A stretch of DNA of 64,000 nt, from the NCBI GenBank assembly GCA_945910005.1, contig OX246741.1:7958611-8022610 (forward strand), written 5' to 3'. Positions 35,320-46,575 of the stretch are shown piece by piece (position 1 is the first letter of the stretch; the number at the start of each line of letters is the position of its first letter). Under the pieces are notes generated by a model, which did not search any database, was not told where the DNA came from, and saw only the letters and a list, made by a program, of their open reading frames with translations. The translations under genes were made by a program, and so were the position numbers. The DNA is from Isoperla grammatica (taxonomy: Eukaryota > Arthropoda > Insecta > Plecoptera > Perlodidae).

Positions 35320-36187
35320 CTCGTAAACACAAAAGATTCAAAAACACAAAGGAGTTTATACTTATAGAGGGGAGATATTCCTTCCGTTTGATAGCGGATG
35401 GTAGGGTCTTCGGATTGAGTTGGGTTATAACAGAAAATTCGACATTCTATATTTTCGCGTACAACATGAAATTGATCCTTTTGATTCAATATCAACGTTA
35501 AATGCGTATACGAATACTGTTTTTAGTATGTTGGATTTTTAATTTGTTTTTATCTTCAATAAAGACGGACGCTTCACTTTCCGCTTATAGGAAGGATCAA
35601 AGTACTTTGTTGGATTTTGCATCGCCGATAAGGTCGAGTCAAACAAGTAAACCCATAACAAGAACTCGATAATAGAAAATATATACACCTTATTAAAAAT
35701 ATCTTCTTTGCTATGTTTGATTAGTTTTCATAATTTTTGTTTCAAAGGACACAAATAAATTAAAAATCATTACGAACTCAATTTGCTACATATGATAATA
35801 ATACCCCATCCTTGTAATTTGCCACAGCGATTAAAACTAAGGGTAAATTGAGGTTTTTGGTGGAGGTGCCGGGTAAAAACTGAAATCTTAATTTCCCGTC
35901 TTGGACATCAATTTGTGAACTTATTAGTTATAGGTGGAGGTTATACAGTCGAGAAGAGATCCTTTATAGCAACGTTTACATTTCTCTCAATTTTAATCTC
36001 TCATAAAAATCTATCTCGCAGTAAAATGTTGCTTGTCTGTTTGTATAAGCCTTCAGTTAATAGAATAATCCCCTCGTATTGCAATGAGTATATAAAACAG
36101 CGCTTGATGCGCGTGTGGCAAGGTCAGGTCAAGGTGAATCCGTTATATCATTCTATTCGTTCAAGCGAATATGTTCTCTCATTGATT
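35320..36187. other. AT-rich spacer with one tRNA-3'-end motif
   Basis: TTTGGTGGAGGTGCCGGGT at 35856-35874 is the second of four identical 19-base motifs. The plus frame at 35915-36190 has no supporting signals. Confidence 0.5.
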
Positions 36188-36352
36188 TGACATTCGATCT
36201 AGGCTAGAGCTTAGTGTAGCAGATATTCTTGACGTTCGATCTAGGCTAGAGCTTAGTATAGCAGATATTCTTAAAGTTTGATCTAGGCTGGAGCTTAGTG
36301 TAGCAGATATTCTTGACGTTCGATCTAGGCTAGAGCTTAAGAGTAGATATTG
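36188..36352. repeat. 42-bp tandem repeat, four units
   Basis: Units start at 36188, 36230, 36272 and 36314 and share GATCTAGGCTAGAGCTTAGT and GCAGATATTCT. The last is truncated. Each unit holds the small palindrome-like CTAGGCTAG. Confidence 0.92.
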
Positions 36353-38183
36353 TTTAAGCTCTCGCTTGTAAGGTTACTTTCCATCAAAGTTTCTTAGACT
36401 CATATAAACGGAACGGGATGTAAGAAGATTTGCCGTAAACGAGAGATCGTTCTGAGGGTTTTTTGTGAATCCGTTTTACCGCCCACTCGATTAGACGGCG
36501 ACTCTTACAAACCACCTTGTATCGCGTGGGGGTGGTTACTGTGCATATTTCGATTACAACTTGCTCTGACAAGTACTTACTTCATTTTATGTTATAGTCA
36601 TCACAGATCAAGTGTAAAGGTAGCATCTCTCTTGAGAGGCCGGGATAAAAGACCTTTTTACAAAAGTATGGAAATACGTTGGTAATTCGTTGCCTAGAAC
36701 GCGAATGAATATTACTCGGCATTTAAAATTACAAAATGTATTTAACTTTGCAAGCTTTTGAGATAGCATGATGTCTTCTTTTCTCATTTTATCAAATCAT
36801 ACAAATTTAGATGGATTTTTCAACTAGTTATGAGCTTTTGAAAAATTTTGAGTAATTTATTATAGGGTTATTTAAAAATCCCCATGTTTGCGAACATTCA
36901 TGTCGGCTTTATCTACACTAAATAATTTCACGTGAGTTACAGAAAGTGTTGTGTGTTTATCAAAATCAAACACAAATAAACAATTTAGGGGAAATTCAAA
37001 TTACACAAAGTTAATTCACTAGATTGAAATAATATATTCAGTTTATATTTCTCCGAGACGTTTTATCAAATTTCAGTACTCAGTATTAATTATTATTATC
37101 AAGGGGAACGAATTTTAGTTTAAATTAAAAACTTTTAGTTACAAATCCCTTATAAAGTCCTACTCCTTTCGATGTCTGTTTTGAATACTCCTGCTAAAAA
37201 ACACTATTTGATTTCCGCTAAGAAATTGGAAACACGAAAGGAGAGAAAGCGAATGGATGAACGTTCGAGTGAGTGTCCCCAAGGATGTCTGACCACTGCC
37301 ACCTTGGCGCCGTTCAACGGTTGCCCCACCGCCTGCTATAGAATATCACCGCATGGTCGCCCCCCTGGCGGAGACAAATCAATCCACTACAATCGAACTG
37401 TCGAGCGAGCAACGTGTCTCATGGGTACGAAAAAGCAGAGTCCAATGGTACCAACTTAATTTCCTGCTTCTCTATACCATGTATTTGTATTAGGTCCATT
37501 AGAGATAATTTATTTATGGCCTTGGGTTGGATACCTCGAAATTCCTAACACAGTATCAGTGGGCATCACTAATAAGGCTTATGCACTTTTTTAAGGGGTA
37601 AAGTAGCTTGACGGGAAAACGCGTCGGTAAAAGGGGTTTCTTCTGTTTTACCGTAAACGATTAATACCGCGTCGAACACCATCATTTCAATAACCTACCC
37701 GTAAAAAATAACAAACATTCTATGAGCTTTATTAGCGAATTTTGTATTGTAATTTTTCACTTATTATTTTACAATTTTCGAAACTTATGAGACAGACTAT
37801 AAACAAAGTTCTTTACTTTGTTGTGTAATAGTTGTTCCAACTGTCAATATTTCCTTTGTCTCTGGTCCTCGCTTCGTGTGTGTTGAGTTGGCATCTGTTT
37901 TCCGATAGTGATGCGCCCCATGTCACATTTAACCCCCAATTACGGGTGAAACCCACCGCTCAACGGACAACGGATCAACGACGCAATTAACTCCGCACGT
38001 GCTAAACTCCACAAACACAGTCACGTTCGTTTTGTTTGTTGTATTCTATAACTTTATCCCGTGTGGTTAAATTTGTCAGTTGATTATACTATAATATGCC
38101 GTTCATCAGATAGTTAATTACGAAAATCAATGGGATGAATTGTGATATACATACTGAGCAAGTTGGCCACTCAAAATAGACTA
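36353..38183. other. AT-rich spacer without a supported gene
   Basis: The GC-richer plus frame 37172-37459 (95 codons) ends near a possible donor CATGG|GTACGA but shows no domain or acceptor. The minus frame 36384-36572 is similar in quality. Neither is claimed. Confidence 0.4.
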
Positions 38184-38332
38184 AGGTCCAGTCTTACAAT
38201 GTCCCAATAACTATACTTATTCATCGAAATGCTTGTTTTCTCCATGGCAACGACCAATGAAAACCCTTTAAATCTTCCTAATAGCAATATTACCACAAAT
38301 AACTTTCCTATCAGGAGATTTTAAGATCGGCC
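38184..38332. mobile_element. ~149-bp inverted-repeat element, copy 2
   Basis: Same family as 13866-14012: AGGTCCAGTCTTACAATGTC at the start and AGATCGGCCT at the end, with TTGTTTTCTCCATGGCAA inside. Flanks read TA before AGGTCC and TA after GGCCT, compatible with a TA target duplication, although copy 1 does not show it. Confidence 0.7.
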
Positions 38333-38957
38333 TTAAATCCATTCTGGGGGAAATTTACTAAACTATTATGATGAGTTTATAGATGTCAATTGTTAATTGT
38401 CGATTTGTTGCTAGTTTATTGTTTATTGTTGAATTGTTGCTTAGCAGTGCTATGCATTGTTAGCTTGAGTTACCGAATTGTAATTTGTACTATAATCCCA
38501 CCACAACTGTACCCCGTTATGCTTAAAGTCACATCGTTAGTAGTTTTCTCCATGTACTTATTGCCTGAAATAAGTACCTGACTTCTGTTTTCTCATCATC
38601 ACCACTGCATCTTTATTTGGTTGTACTTCCAATCTGCTTAGTCCAAACTATCCTATAGCGCAGGGTTTTCAGGAAAATGTTTGATCTGTTCTATAGGCAA
38701 TAATCGTTTTAATATATTGCCAGGATGTTTTGTGTTTATTTACAATAATTTGGTTTACTATACGTACATTGCATATTATTTAATACAATTTTGGTTTGTT
38801 TCTCTATTGAGACGTTTCAAGTTTTTATGAATTCACATTAGTTCAGTGTTGAGATATTAATACAAAGTTTTGAGACGTTGACAGCAAGTTGCTTTCAGAT
38901 CTGTTACATATGAAGTATATAAAGTATGTCGCTCTTGTTGTTCGTGTAGATACTTAC
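38333..38957. other. AT-rich spacer
   Basis: T-rich on the plus strand with short frames only. Nothing recognised. Confidence 0.5.
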
Positions 38958-39166
38958 GACGTCACGTATAGTAAATTTAATTTGCATTTTATCGTGCACA
39001 CTATGTTCATAAGACAGGCACGTCGCAGTCCACTTGCAAAGTTGAGTCCTGTTAATTAGCTTATTAATTCTTACGACGGGAATTTCATTCTTCAGTGGAG
39101 AATCAACTGTCCTACCAAGTTCAATGGTCGGTTCTAGGTAGTCTTGATTGTCAACGGAGTTCTTTT
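38958..39166 (-). CDS. Exon-like frame, unknown protein (69 codons)
   Basis: Minus-strand frame between an acceptor-like GATGTCAG at 39167-39174 and a consensus donor GACGTC|GTAAGT at 38952-38958. An in-frame ATG at 39171-39173 could instead start a protein. The product has balanced composition with acidic NQDYLEPTIELG, a hydrophobic-basic stretch IPVVRINKLIN and two cysteines in CKWTATCLSYEH, ending MQIKFTIRDV. I recognise no family. The acceptor has no real pyrimidine tract, which lowers confidence. No neighbouring exon was found. Confidence 0.28.
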
Positions 39167-39176
39167 CTGACATCAC

Positions 39177-40351
39177 GTTTTTTGTGTAAAGACCTTCAAA
39201 TGAACGACCTTACAAAGTAAAGTACGTACATAAATGAATAAGAAGTAAGTAAGTTTGTATAAAGATCTCACAGAAGTTTCATCTAACGTTGCAACTTCGA
39301 CTTTGTTGAATGTTATTTAATGGGGGAAATTATATTCACATGGCAACACAAAAAATGAAACCAGTTTGTTCGTTTGAAAATACAAAGTTTTTAATGGGAA
39401 TGATTTTAAAGAGATCCCAGTAAGTTGAGAGTTACAGACTCAGTTGACAATGATGGCTTATCTTATGCAATGGTACCAAAACTTCGGCTCATGATTATGA
39501 TAATGATGAACATGACTAACCTATAGTTCGTGTTCGTATATCACTCACATATCCATCGACCCAACAACTTATGAGACATAGCCCAAGAATCATCTTATCC
39601 TTCAAACACCTTGAACGTCTGCACAGTTTGTTAAAAGTTTTACCTCTGTCTCACACACACACTCTTCAAATATTTCAGTTAGTTTCTAACCTCTTCTTGT
39701 AGGAGCTAAGTTTCTGTATTTCTGAGTTCAAGTCACCCACGACACAACGCTAGTCGATGTTAACACCCCTGATTCACGACCGGAATGCGAGCGATACGAT
39801 TGTGTGACGCGTCGTTCAATCTATTTATTCGTCGTCTTAGTCATACCAACCTTACCGCATTCTCACTATCTGGTTCCTTTAGTAGTCTTCATCAACTCAA
39901 TGGAAATCTCAACACTCGGTAGTAAAAGCCATTCAATTTGTAGACACACGACGTATAATCCTTGAACGCGGTTGGAACTATTGCGATCCGCGCAGCTGGC
40001 AAGACTTGTTCGAGTAACTCAATCTCCATTCACACCGAATGACGGGGGTTGTATGAGGCAAGTGAGGAGTGAGACACCATCTCTTCTATCATGCGCGGAG
40101 ATGACGCGTACTACTCGCTAAAGAAGAAGAAGATTTTATCGGTAATATGATGCGGACGGAGTTGTGAGCTGAGCTGTAAGAAGGACTTTGAATACGCGTC
40201 TCACTTCAACAACTTATCGACGTTTCGTTCTGTCAGGAAACGTAGTCGTGTAAGTGGATGTGGTGTATATATTGTACTAATATTAGGTCGTTTTTGTTAT
40301 ATAGCGTTTTGATTATTTCGTGTTTTATGGCATAAAAAGGGCATAAACGGT
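39177..40351. other. AT-rich spacer
   Basis: No exon, repeat family or RNA gene recognised. Sequence complexity is ordinary. Confidence 0.5.
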
Positions 40352-40414
40352 AGCCCCTTTTTGTCGCCTCTTACGATTGGCAGAGTAAACTTGACATTAC
40401 TCTATCCCGCGGTT
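40352..40414 (+). repeat. Dispersed repeat fragment sharing GTCGCCTCTTACGA, copy 2
   Basis: Contains GTCGCCTCTTACGATTGGCA and CTCTATCCCGCGG in the same order as the inverted copy at 21612-21690. Confidence 0.55.
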
Positions 40415-43184
40415 AAAGAAGGAAATAGTTGGGTGAAAACGGAGAAGTAGGAGAAACTATTGTAAAGAGGTGCATGGATGAAAAAGGGGACAGGTAAGAG
40501 GAAATCTTTTTAGTTACCTCATTTCTGCTCCGGGTACAGATTTTTTTGCTATAGGTTTCGTTTTTAACAAATGTTTTGTATGGTTTTGTATCAAATGTAG
40601 CATTTGAGGAGTGCGCGTGCAATAGGATTAACAGACTTGTTGGATAATTTGATCATAATCGAAAACTCGAGTGAAAATGTATGAGATTGAAAGGAAGCAA
40701 GTGGGTTTCAAGAATGCTGAATGTGGACTAGTAAGGAGAATTTGATATGAAAGAATATATTAATATATTCTAGAGAAGTTGCGGTCATAGAAAAAAACAA
40801 GTTACACTGATTAAAGTTTGAAGTGAGGAAATTTGAACGTTTTTTTAATAAATTCCTATGTTTGTTGCGGAATGCCTTGTCGAAATAGGTGTGGTGAGAG
40901 GGGTTCGAGCGGGTTTGTAGGTTAAGATAGTCTGGAGATCTGAATTTAAAAATGAATCAATTTGTATTACAAGTTTTCTATATCGTAATTCTGATTGATA
41001 TTATAGGAAAGAATCTTCACAATTCATTCGTACTGAAACTAAACACATATGTTTCCATCCATTCCACGTCGCATCGATACCACATGTCTAGACATTCACC
41101 CCGAGGTAGCCGGATCTAAAGTTTGTAAGTCGAGTAACCGAGTTTGCAGAGAATTCGATTCGATCTCCCGAACTTTACAATTTCCGAACATCGACGATCG
41201 CATTACTCCCTTTACTTCGCCGAGTCAAACTCTGTAGGTATTTCATCAACAATCAAGGCACGTCACAGTTCTACCATGTTACTTTATCTCCATGGGTTCA
41301 CCATTAGCCTCAACTCAATCTCCACATAGAATGTGTTTCATATAAGCGATCACCAGACTGCGGCACAAAGTTTCTTAAATAACATATTGTAATAACACAT
41401 GAAAACACAAACAAAACATCACTATAGATGGAATGACTCCAATAGCCCACAAAGCCAAAACTTTGCTTAACTGCGATAAACATAATAAAGTGGATCTATC
41501 CCATATTCTTGAAGGTACTTGTTAGAGAGTTACCTGAAGTGGAATAAGGTTATTTATAACTATGTGACTTGAGAACTTTCCGACTCGTATATATATATAT
41601 ATGTATGTACTTATACTGCAGTTTCGGAGCGACTTGACAAAGAATACAAAGTTCGTTGTCCTTAGCAGACGTAAAAGTTCTCGGATGATTTAAATGAGAT
41701 CTCAACATCGAGAAAAACATTTCACGACATATGCATTGCTAATGGAACTCCTATATTTTCATTGTTTTCCATATCGAATAACAAAAATAAAGAGTGGTTC
41801 ATTGTATGTGTGTATATGATTCGTTTCAATAATATATTTGTACAAAGCACTCCATTATCGAAAAAAATCTAAAGTAAATATTAAAATATCAAAGTAAATA
41901 TTTGTAAACGCCGCTGGCAATATACACTTTGAACACAGTGATACAACCGGTATCGAACTTTTCATCTGGAAAACACTAAACACAGATACAGACAAAGCCA
42001 CAACGCAAACTACCACCAGCGCAGCCTAGCGGGGTTATAATGTATGATAGTGTTTGCGCTAGCAGCCATATTGGTGTCACGTGTGTTATAATCCTTGTTT
42101 ACAGCATTTCTTTGAATGTATGCGCGGATATTGCTGCGGAAGCGATGATGAAGCTTGTCTGTTATACATCCTGAAGTGGGATGTGAGTGGTTTGAGCAAA
42201 TGTTTGCTACTGAACTAATTATCGGGGTTTTGTTTTATTCTTTAGTCTTTGGGTTGTTGTCCAATCGCTTCTCCTTATCTTATGCACCTTCATTTCATCG
42301 GTGGAGTCTCTAAGACCGATATGAACTTAGATGAACATTACAAAGAACTTTCCCTATATTGATATCGTAATATTTAATCGCGAAACGAATCTTTCTATGT
42401 CTATTCCCTGGTGGTAGTAATCATTTCAACGTTGGAAGTGTTTAAATAAAGTTTGTAGTTCTTATGAATCGAAATGTTGGCTTTTATAACCACTTTTTTT
42501 ATATAATGTAAGCGTTCTTGAGATGTTTCTAAAAACTTTCGGTCGGTTTATTAGCCGAGACGTATACTAATGTTTATACTATTAGTATAAGGTTTAGAAG
42601 TAGTATTAGTATAAGTTTATACTAATAGTATGAAAACCAGCCGGCTTGTTCGATTTAATTACCACCACTCATTCATGATTCTCATTCTCTAATTCACACC
42701 ACTTCATCACCTGTAAATGTGACTGTGTATGTATTATTGCACCTGTGCGAGTAGCCCCGTTACCTAGGCTATATCCGAACATGAATCATGCTAACAAGTA
42801 ATCCAAGCGTGAACACAACCCTACCTGGTGATAAGGGTGGGGCGCGTTCTTGGGTCTAATTAAGCGTAATTACTGGTTTGATGGGAGTGGCGCGTGATTT
42901 ACGCCACGATTAGCTGCCGAACCGCATACGTACAACATCATGTATCTCGTCTTGTTGCTTCAAAGAAGTCCTTTATTATATTGATAGTTTAAGAAACATC
43001 TCGAACTGTGATCGAACCTGTAATTTATATCGATTTAATTCACTTTTTTTAACATGATAAAAACACTCAATTGTTATCTGGACGTAATTAAATTAAAAAA
43101 AAAAACTGTTGGACTGACACAGTTAAAAAAACGTTTGACGCCTTCGGCATCACGTCGCTGCCATCTCTGCAACCATTCTAAAGT
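40415..43184. other. AT-rich DNA with inverted-repeat patch at 42566-42635
   Basis: GTATACTAATGTTTATACTA and TATACTAATAGTAT with their inverses around 42566-42635 can form several hairpins. At 42058-42080 GCAGCCATATTGG is followed by a CACGTG E-box. A short TA run lies at 41588-41603. No gene recognised. Confidence 0.45.
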
Positions 43185-43317
43185 ATGCACAGTCGAGGTA
43201 AGTAAAGGATTTATTCAAGGTTGCTATGGAGTTTGTTTTTCTTATGGAAAATAGTATGTAATAAAACAATATCTATAGCAACAAATTCTATACTTAACTT
43301 GACACCGGTCTGTGCAT
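43185..43317. mobile_element. 133-bp hairpin element, copy 1
   Basis: Ends TGCACAGTCGAGGTAAGTA and TACTTAACTTGACACCGG...TGTGCA, with an inner inverse pair GTTGCTATGG/CTATAGCAAC. Almost the full length can fold on itself. Three relatives are clustered at 45001-45411. Confidence 0.85.
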
Positions 43318-45000
43318 CTGGCGTCAGTCTTACTTAAGAATAAAAGTATAATTGTTGAAGTCGAACAGTGGGGTATATAATATTTCCCGGAATTATTTTT
43401 GTGATATGTTAGTGTATCTACACACTGACAGTTACGCTCAATGCGCATCTTGTAGATTAGCAACCTTTTAAGTGTGTGAGGATCACAAAACCTCCGAGAT
43501 GTTTATCCGTTAATTACGAAACTCGTCGCTAGAGCGCTCTCTTGATTGAGAGCCTAATCCCATCTCAAAACGCCGTCGCTTGCTTCCATTTGATGGCCGG
43601 ATTAGGTTCGTAGATGAATCCCTTAGAGCCGACATTGGAACAGCCTTTCAGAGTTGTGTCAATTTAATATAATGCTCCATTAAGCCGGTGGTATAGGCAA
43701 CCCAAGACTACCTTACACATGCTTTCGTCATTGCTTTACTTCAACAGTCCTCGAACTCTTTTTGCATCTTCGATGTTAGTTCGTCCATCCAAAGCGTTTT
43801 GAATTATTCCTTGAACTACTTCATAATGATTCCAAACCCTAAACGGTCAATATTAGAAACGTACACGTCTAACTTCTGGACGAAGCTCGATTCAACCCTT
43901 AAAGAGTATGCCATAAGGAAGTTGAGCTTTCGCGACTTTTAAGTCGTATTTTAATTAGTACGAGAAGGTGAGTTGTAAATGAATACGTCTGGGTCACGTG
44001 CCGAAGTTTAATTTACTTAAGTCTTAAGTAAAGTTCTTCTAAAAAAAGAGCGGCAAAAATACCGCTCTCCATAACTTCCCGTCTAAGCCAATGTAAATTG
44101 CAAAGTGGCACGATCGGTGAATTTTCATCTAAGCTACCGTAAATTGCGGGAAGTCACGTTTCGTATTATGAGTATAGGAGCGATTCTTATATTCACAAGC
44201 CTCTGCGCTTGTAGCGTCGTAGATTCACGATGATGTTTGAGTAACTCACCGTAATAATAAGGTTCGAAGCTAAGTACTTCACACTCCTTGCGTTCCCCGC
44301 ACGTGTGGTATATCGATGCCTATTTGCGTGAAGTATTGTGTACGGTTTCAGAATATTGTGAAACGAAAGCAACAAATAGCTGCCGGTAACGAATATGGCG
44401 TAACAGGAAATAAAATATTACCCATAAGGCAATCTATCCATCCATCGAGTCGTTTTATGTTTACACCAGAGCATGCAAGCGTGCATATATTACGCAGAAC
44501 GGCGCCTATACTCCATAAGCCGAGTGCATAAATCATATAGGTTGTTAAAAGTGTTAGTAAACTATTTACAGTATTACTTTGTCTACATGTCGGTATGCCA
44601 CACACACACACACACACATCTATAGACTTAACACCATCGCTTAAGTGGTTTGTTAAATTACCCATGACTCCTATAGTGAAATTTAGTCCGTTGAGAGAAT
44701 TTTAGATCGTTCAATTTTCTGTGATTTCAAGTTAATAGTAACCGTAATGTAATATGTGTTGATCTAGTATGAAGCGTGGGTTTCAGGTTCGAGTACTGGC
44801 TTGGGCATGTATGTCCTATGACCTATGGTATTTTACATCTTCGTGTGCATAACCTAATTCACAGTATCGATTGTAGCATCGCTGCATAAAACGAGACGTT
44901 AAGCTAAAGTATCACCTTCATCAAGAGGAATGTACACATAGAAAATGTTAGCAATGCTTTATTATGTACATAATTCTGCTTTAATAGAAGTACGGGCGGA
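43318..45000. other. Spacer with small hairpins and a CA microsatellite
   Basis: Hairpin GAGCGGCAAAAATACCGCTC at 44048-44067. A nearby ~45-bp duplication shares GTCTAAGC...GTAAATTGC (44083 and 44129). (CA)10 lies at 44599-44618. Frames at 44316-44665 overlap the CA run and are not credible. Confidence 0.5.
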
Positions 45001-45411
45001 ATGCACAGTCGATTTAAGTACTATGTGATTTGTTTCTGGTTGCTATGGAGTTTGTTATTCTTATAGAAAATAGCATACAATAAAACAATTCCACAGCAAC
45101 AAATCATGTACTTAACTTGACACTTGACTGTGCATACGGGCGGAATGCACAGTCGAGTTAAGTACTATGTGTTGTTGTTGGTTGCTATGAAGTTTGTTAT
45201 TCTTATAGAAAATAGCATACAATAAAACAATTCCATAGCAACAAATCATGTACTTAACTTGACACTTGACTTTGCAAGGGCAGAATGTAGTCAAGTATGT
45301 GATTTGTTTCTGGTTGCCATGGAGTTTGTTATTCTTATGGAAAATAGCATGTAATAAAACAATTCCGTAGCAACAAATTATGTATACTTAACTTGACACT
45401 TGACTGTGCAT
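45001..45411. mobile_element. Three tandem 133-bp hairpin elements
   Basis: Copies at 45001-45135, 45145-45276 and 45285-45411, separated by ~9 bases (ACGGGCGGA). Each has ATGCACAGTCGAGTTAAGTA-type and inverse termini plus the inner pair GGTTGCTATGGA/TCCATAGCAAC. The third has lost part of its left end. A right-end fragment (TACTTGACTGTGCAT) is at 61621-61635. Confidence 0.88.
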
Positions 45412-46355
45412 ACGGCGCTTATGCAGTAGGCGTGGTCGCCACTTACCGCCCACCGCCGTTTATACGCGCGAGTTTTCTTCTGGCATGCAACTAGTGGTTG
45501 GAACGGCTGGCGATTGACTGCGATACCTCGAGATGTATTTCAAGCCCAGATTGCGCGAACACATTTTCAAGCTGTTAATGTTATTTTGTATTACTTGCAC
45601 ACTGTTATTTTATACACTTCTTGTAGCCTTGTGTTCACAAATACCAGGGTGATTTACGTTCGATTGATAGAAACTAAGCATATATCGTAAGAGTGACAAT
45701 CGGTTATAATTTTGAGCAGAAATTCATCATATAGTTTTCTAAGTTTCAATCGGTTTTTAAAGTTAAGGGTTACTTGCAAGGTATTTAACTTTAAAGTTAG
45801 TTAACTTTCAAAGTGAGTTTTACCGTCACAGGTTACGGTCTGTACTGGTGCTAATGGTACACGGTTGAGCCAAATACCTTAACTAGTAAGCTGGGTCTTT
45901 GGTTGCACTAGTGTAATAACTCACACACGCGGTAAAGTATAATGCGGTCAGTGCAGGTGCACCGAGAAGAAAGAAACTTATTTATTACACCCATGCATTC
46001 AGGTTTTCAGGACAACGGCAAAGCTAATTCATTTTGACTACAATAAATTACAGATATGTTTAGCCAAGCTATTATTCATTTTTAAAGTTTCAAGTGCTTA
46101 TATTATGTAAACCTAGGTGTATGTTTTGAATTATACTACTCACATTTGGAGTTAAACACGTGAAATATAATACTGGCTGTCACAAATACGTGACACCGGT
46201 ATTATTATGTAATTCTCTGTGACAAGCTGCCCAAGGTTTTTGTTTGCCGTTCAAATCCCGGCTATTCTAACCGGGTACAACTCTGGTTGAGCCTCGGATT
46301 TTGGTTAACGAGTTTATTCTATAAAATATATTGCATGAGAGATAAGTCCAACGTG
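45412..46355. other. Spacer without a supported gene
   Basis: A GTTCAAATCCCGGC near 46250 resembles a lone tRNA B box. AACTTTAAAGTTAGTTAAC near 45790 is a small palindrome. Nothing else stands out. Confidence 0.45.
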
Positions 46356-46566
46356 TCAAAATGCTGACAGTAGTAGGCAAACAGATGTGGTATTTCCATG
46401 ATGCAATGATATATTCCTACACCCAGGTGTGCTCGTTGTGATCCATCGTAACTCGTTGTGTGCATCTACGTCATCAGGTCCACCGCTAAGCAACAGAATC
46501 ATGCTTTGAATGGGGGATGCATGCATTCCTACGGAACAAGTGCTGGAACGATGAATTATGGGCACA
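46356..46566 (-). pseudogene. Ankyrin-repeat-like exon remnant
   Basis: On the minus strand, after a good acceptor (GATTTACAG at 46567-46575), the frame reads through MHASPIQSMILLLSGG, DDVDAHNELRW and GNTTSVCLLLSA and stops at 46356. Ankyrin repeats have the pattern HxAxxxGHxxIVxLLLxxGADVDAxNxxGxTPLH. The LLLSGG...DVDAHNEL run and the later GN...V.LLL match it, but the Thr-Pro-Leu-His helix start is lost, there are extra residues, and the frame stops where the next Gly-Ala-Asp should come. Likely a decayed fragment of an ankyrin protein. An unusual but functional exon is less likely. Confidence 0.38.
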
Positions 46567-46575
46567 CTGTAAATC

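Noticed and set aside
44348..44665. 105-codon minus-strand frame
   Set aside because: Runs through a (CA)10 microsatellite; Cys-Val alternation is a repeat artefact.
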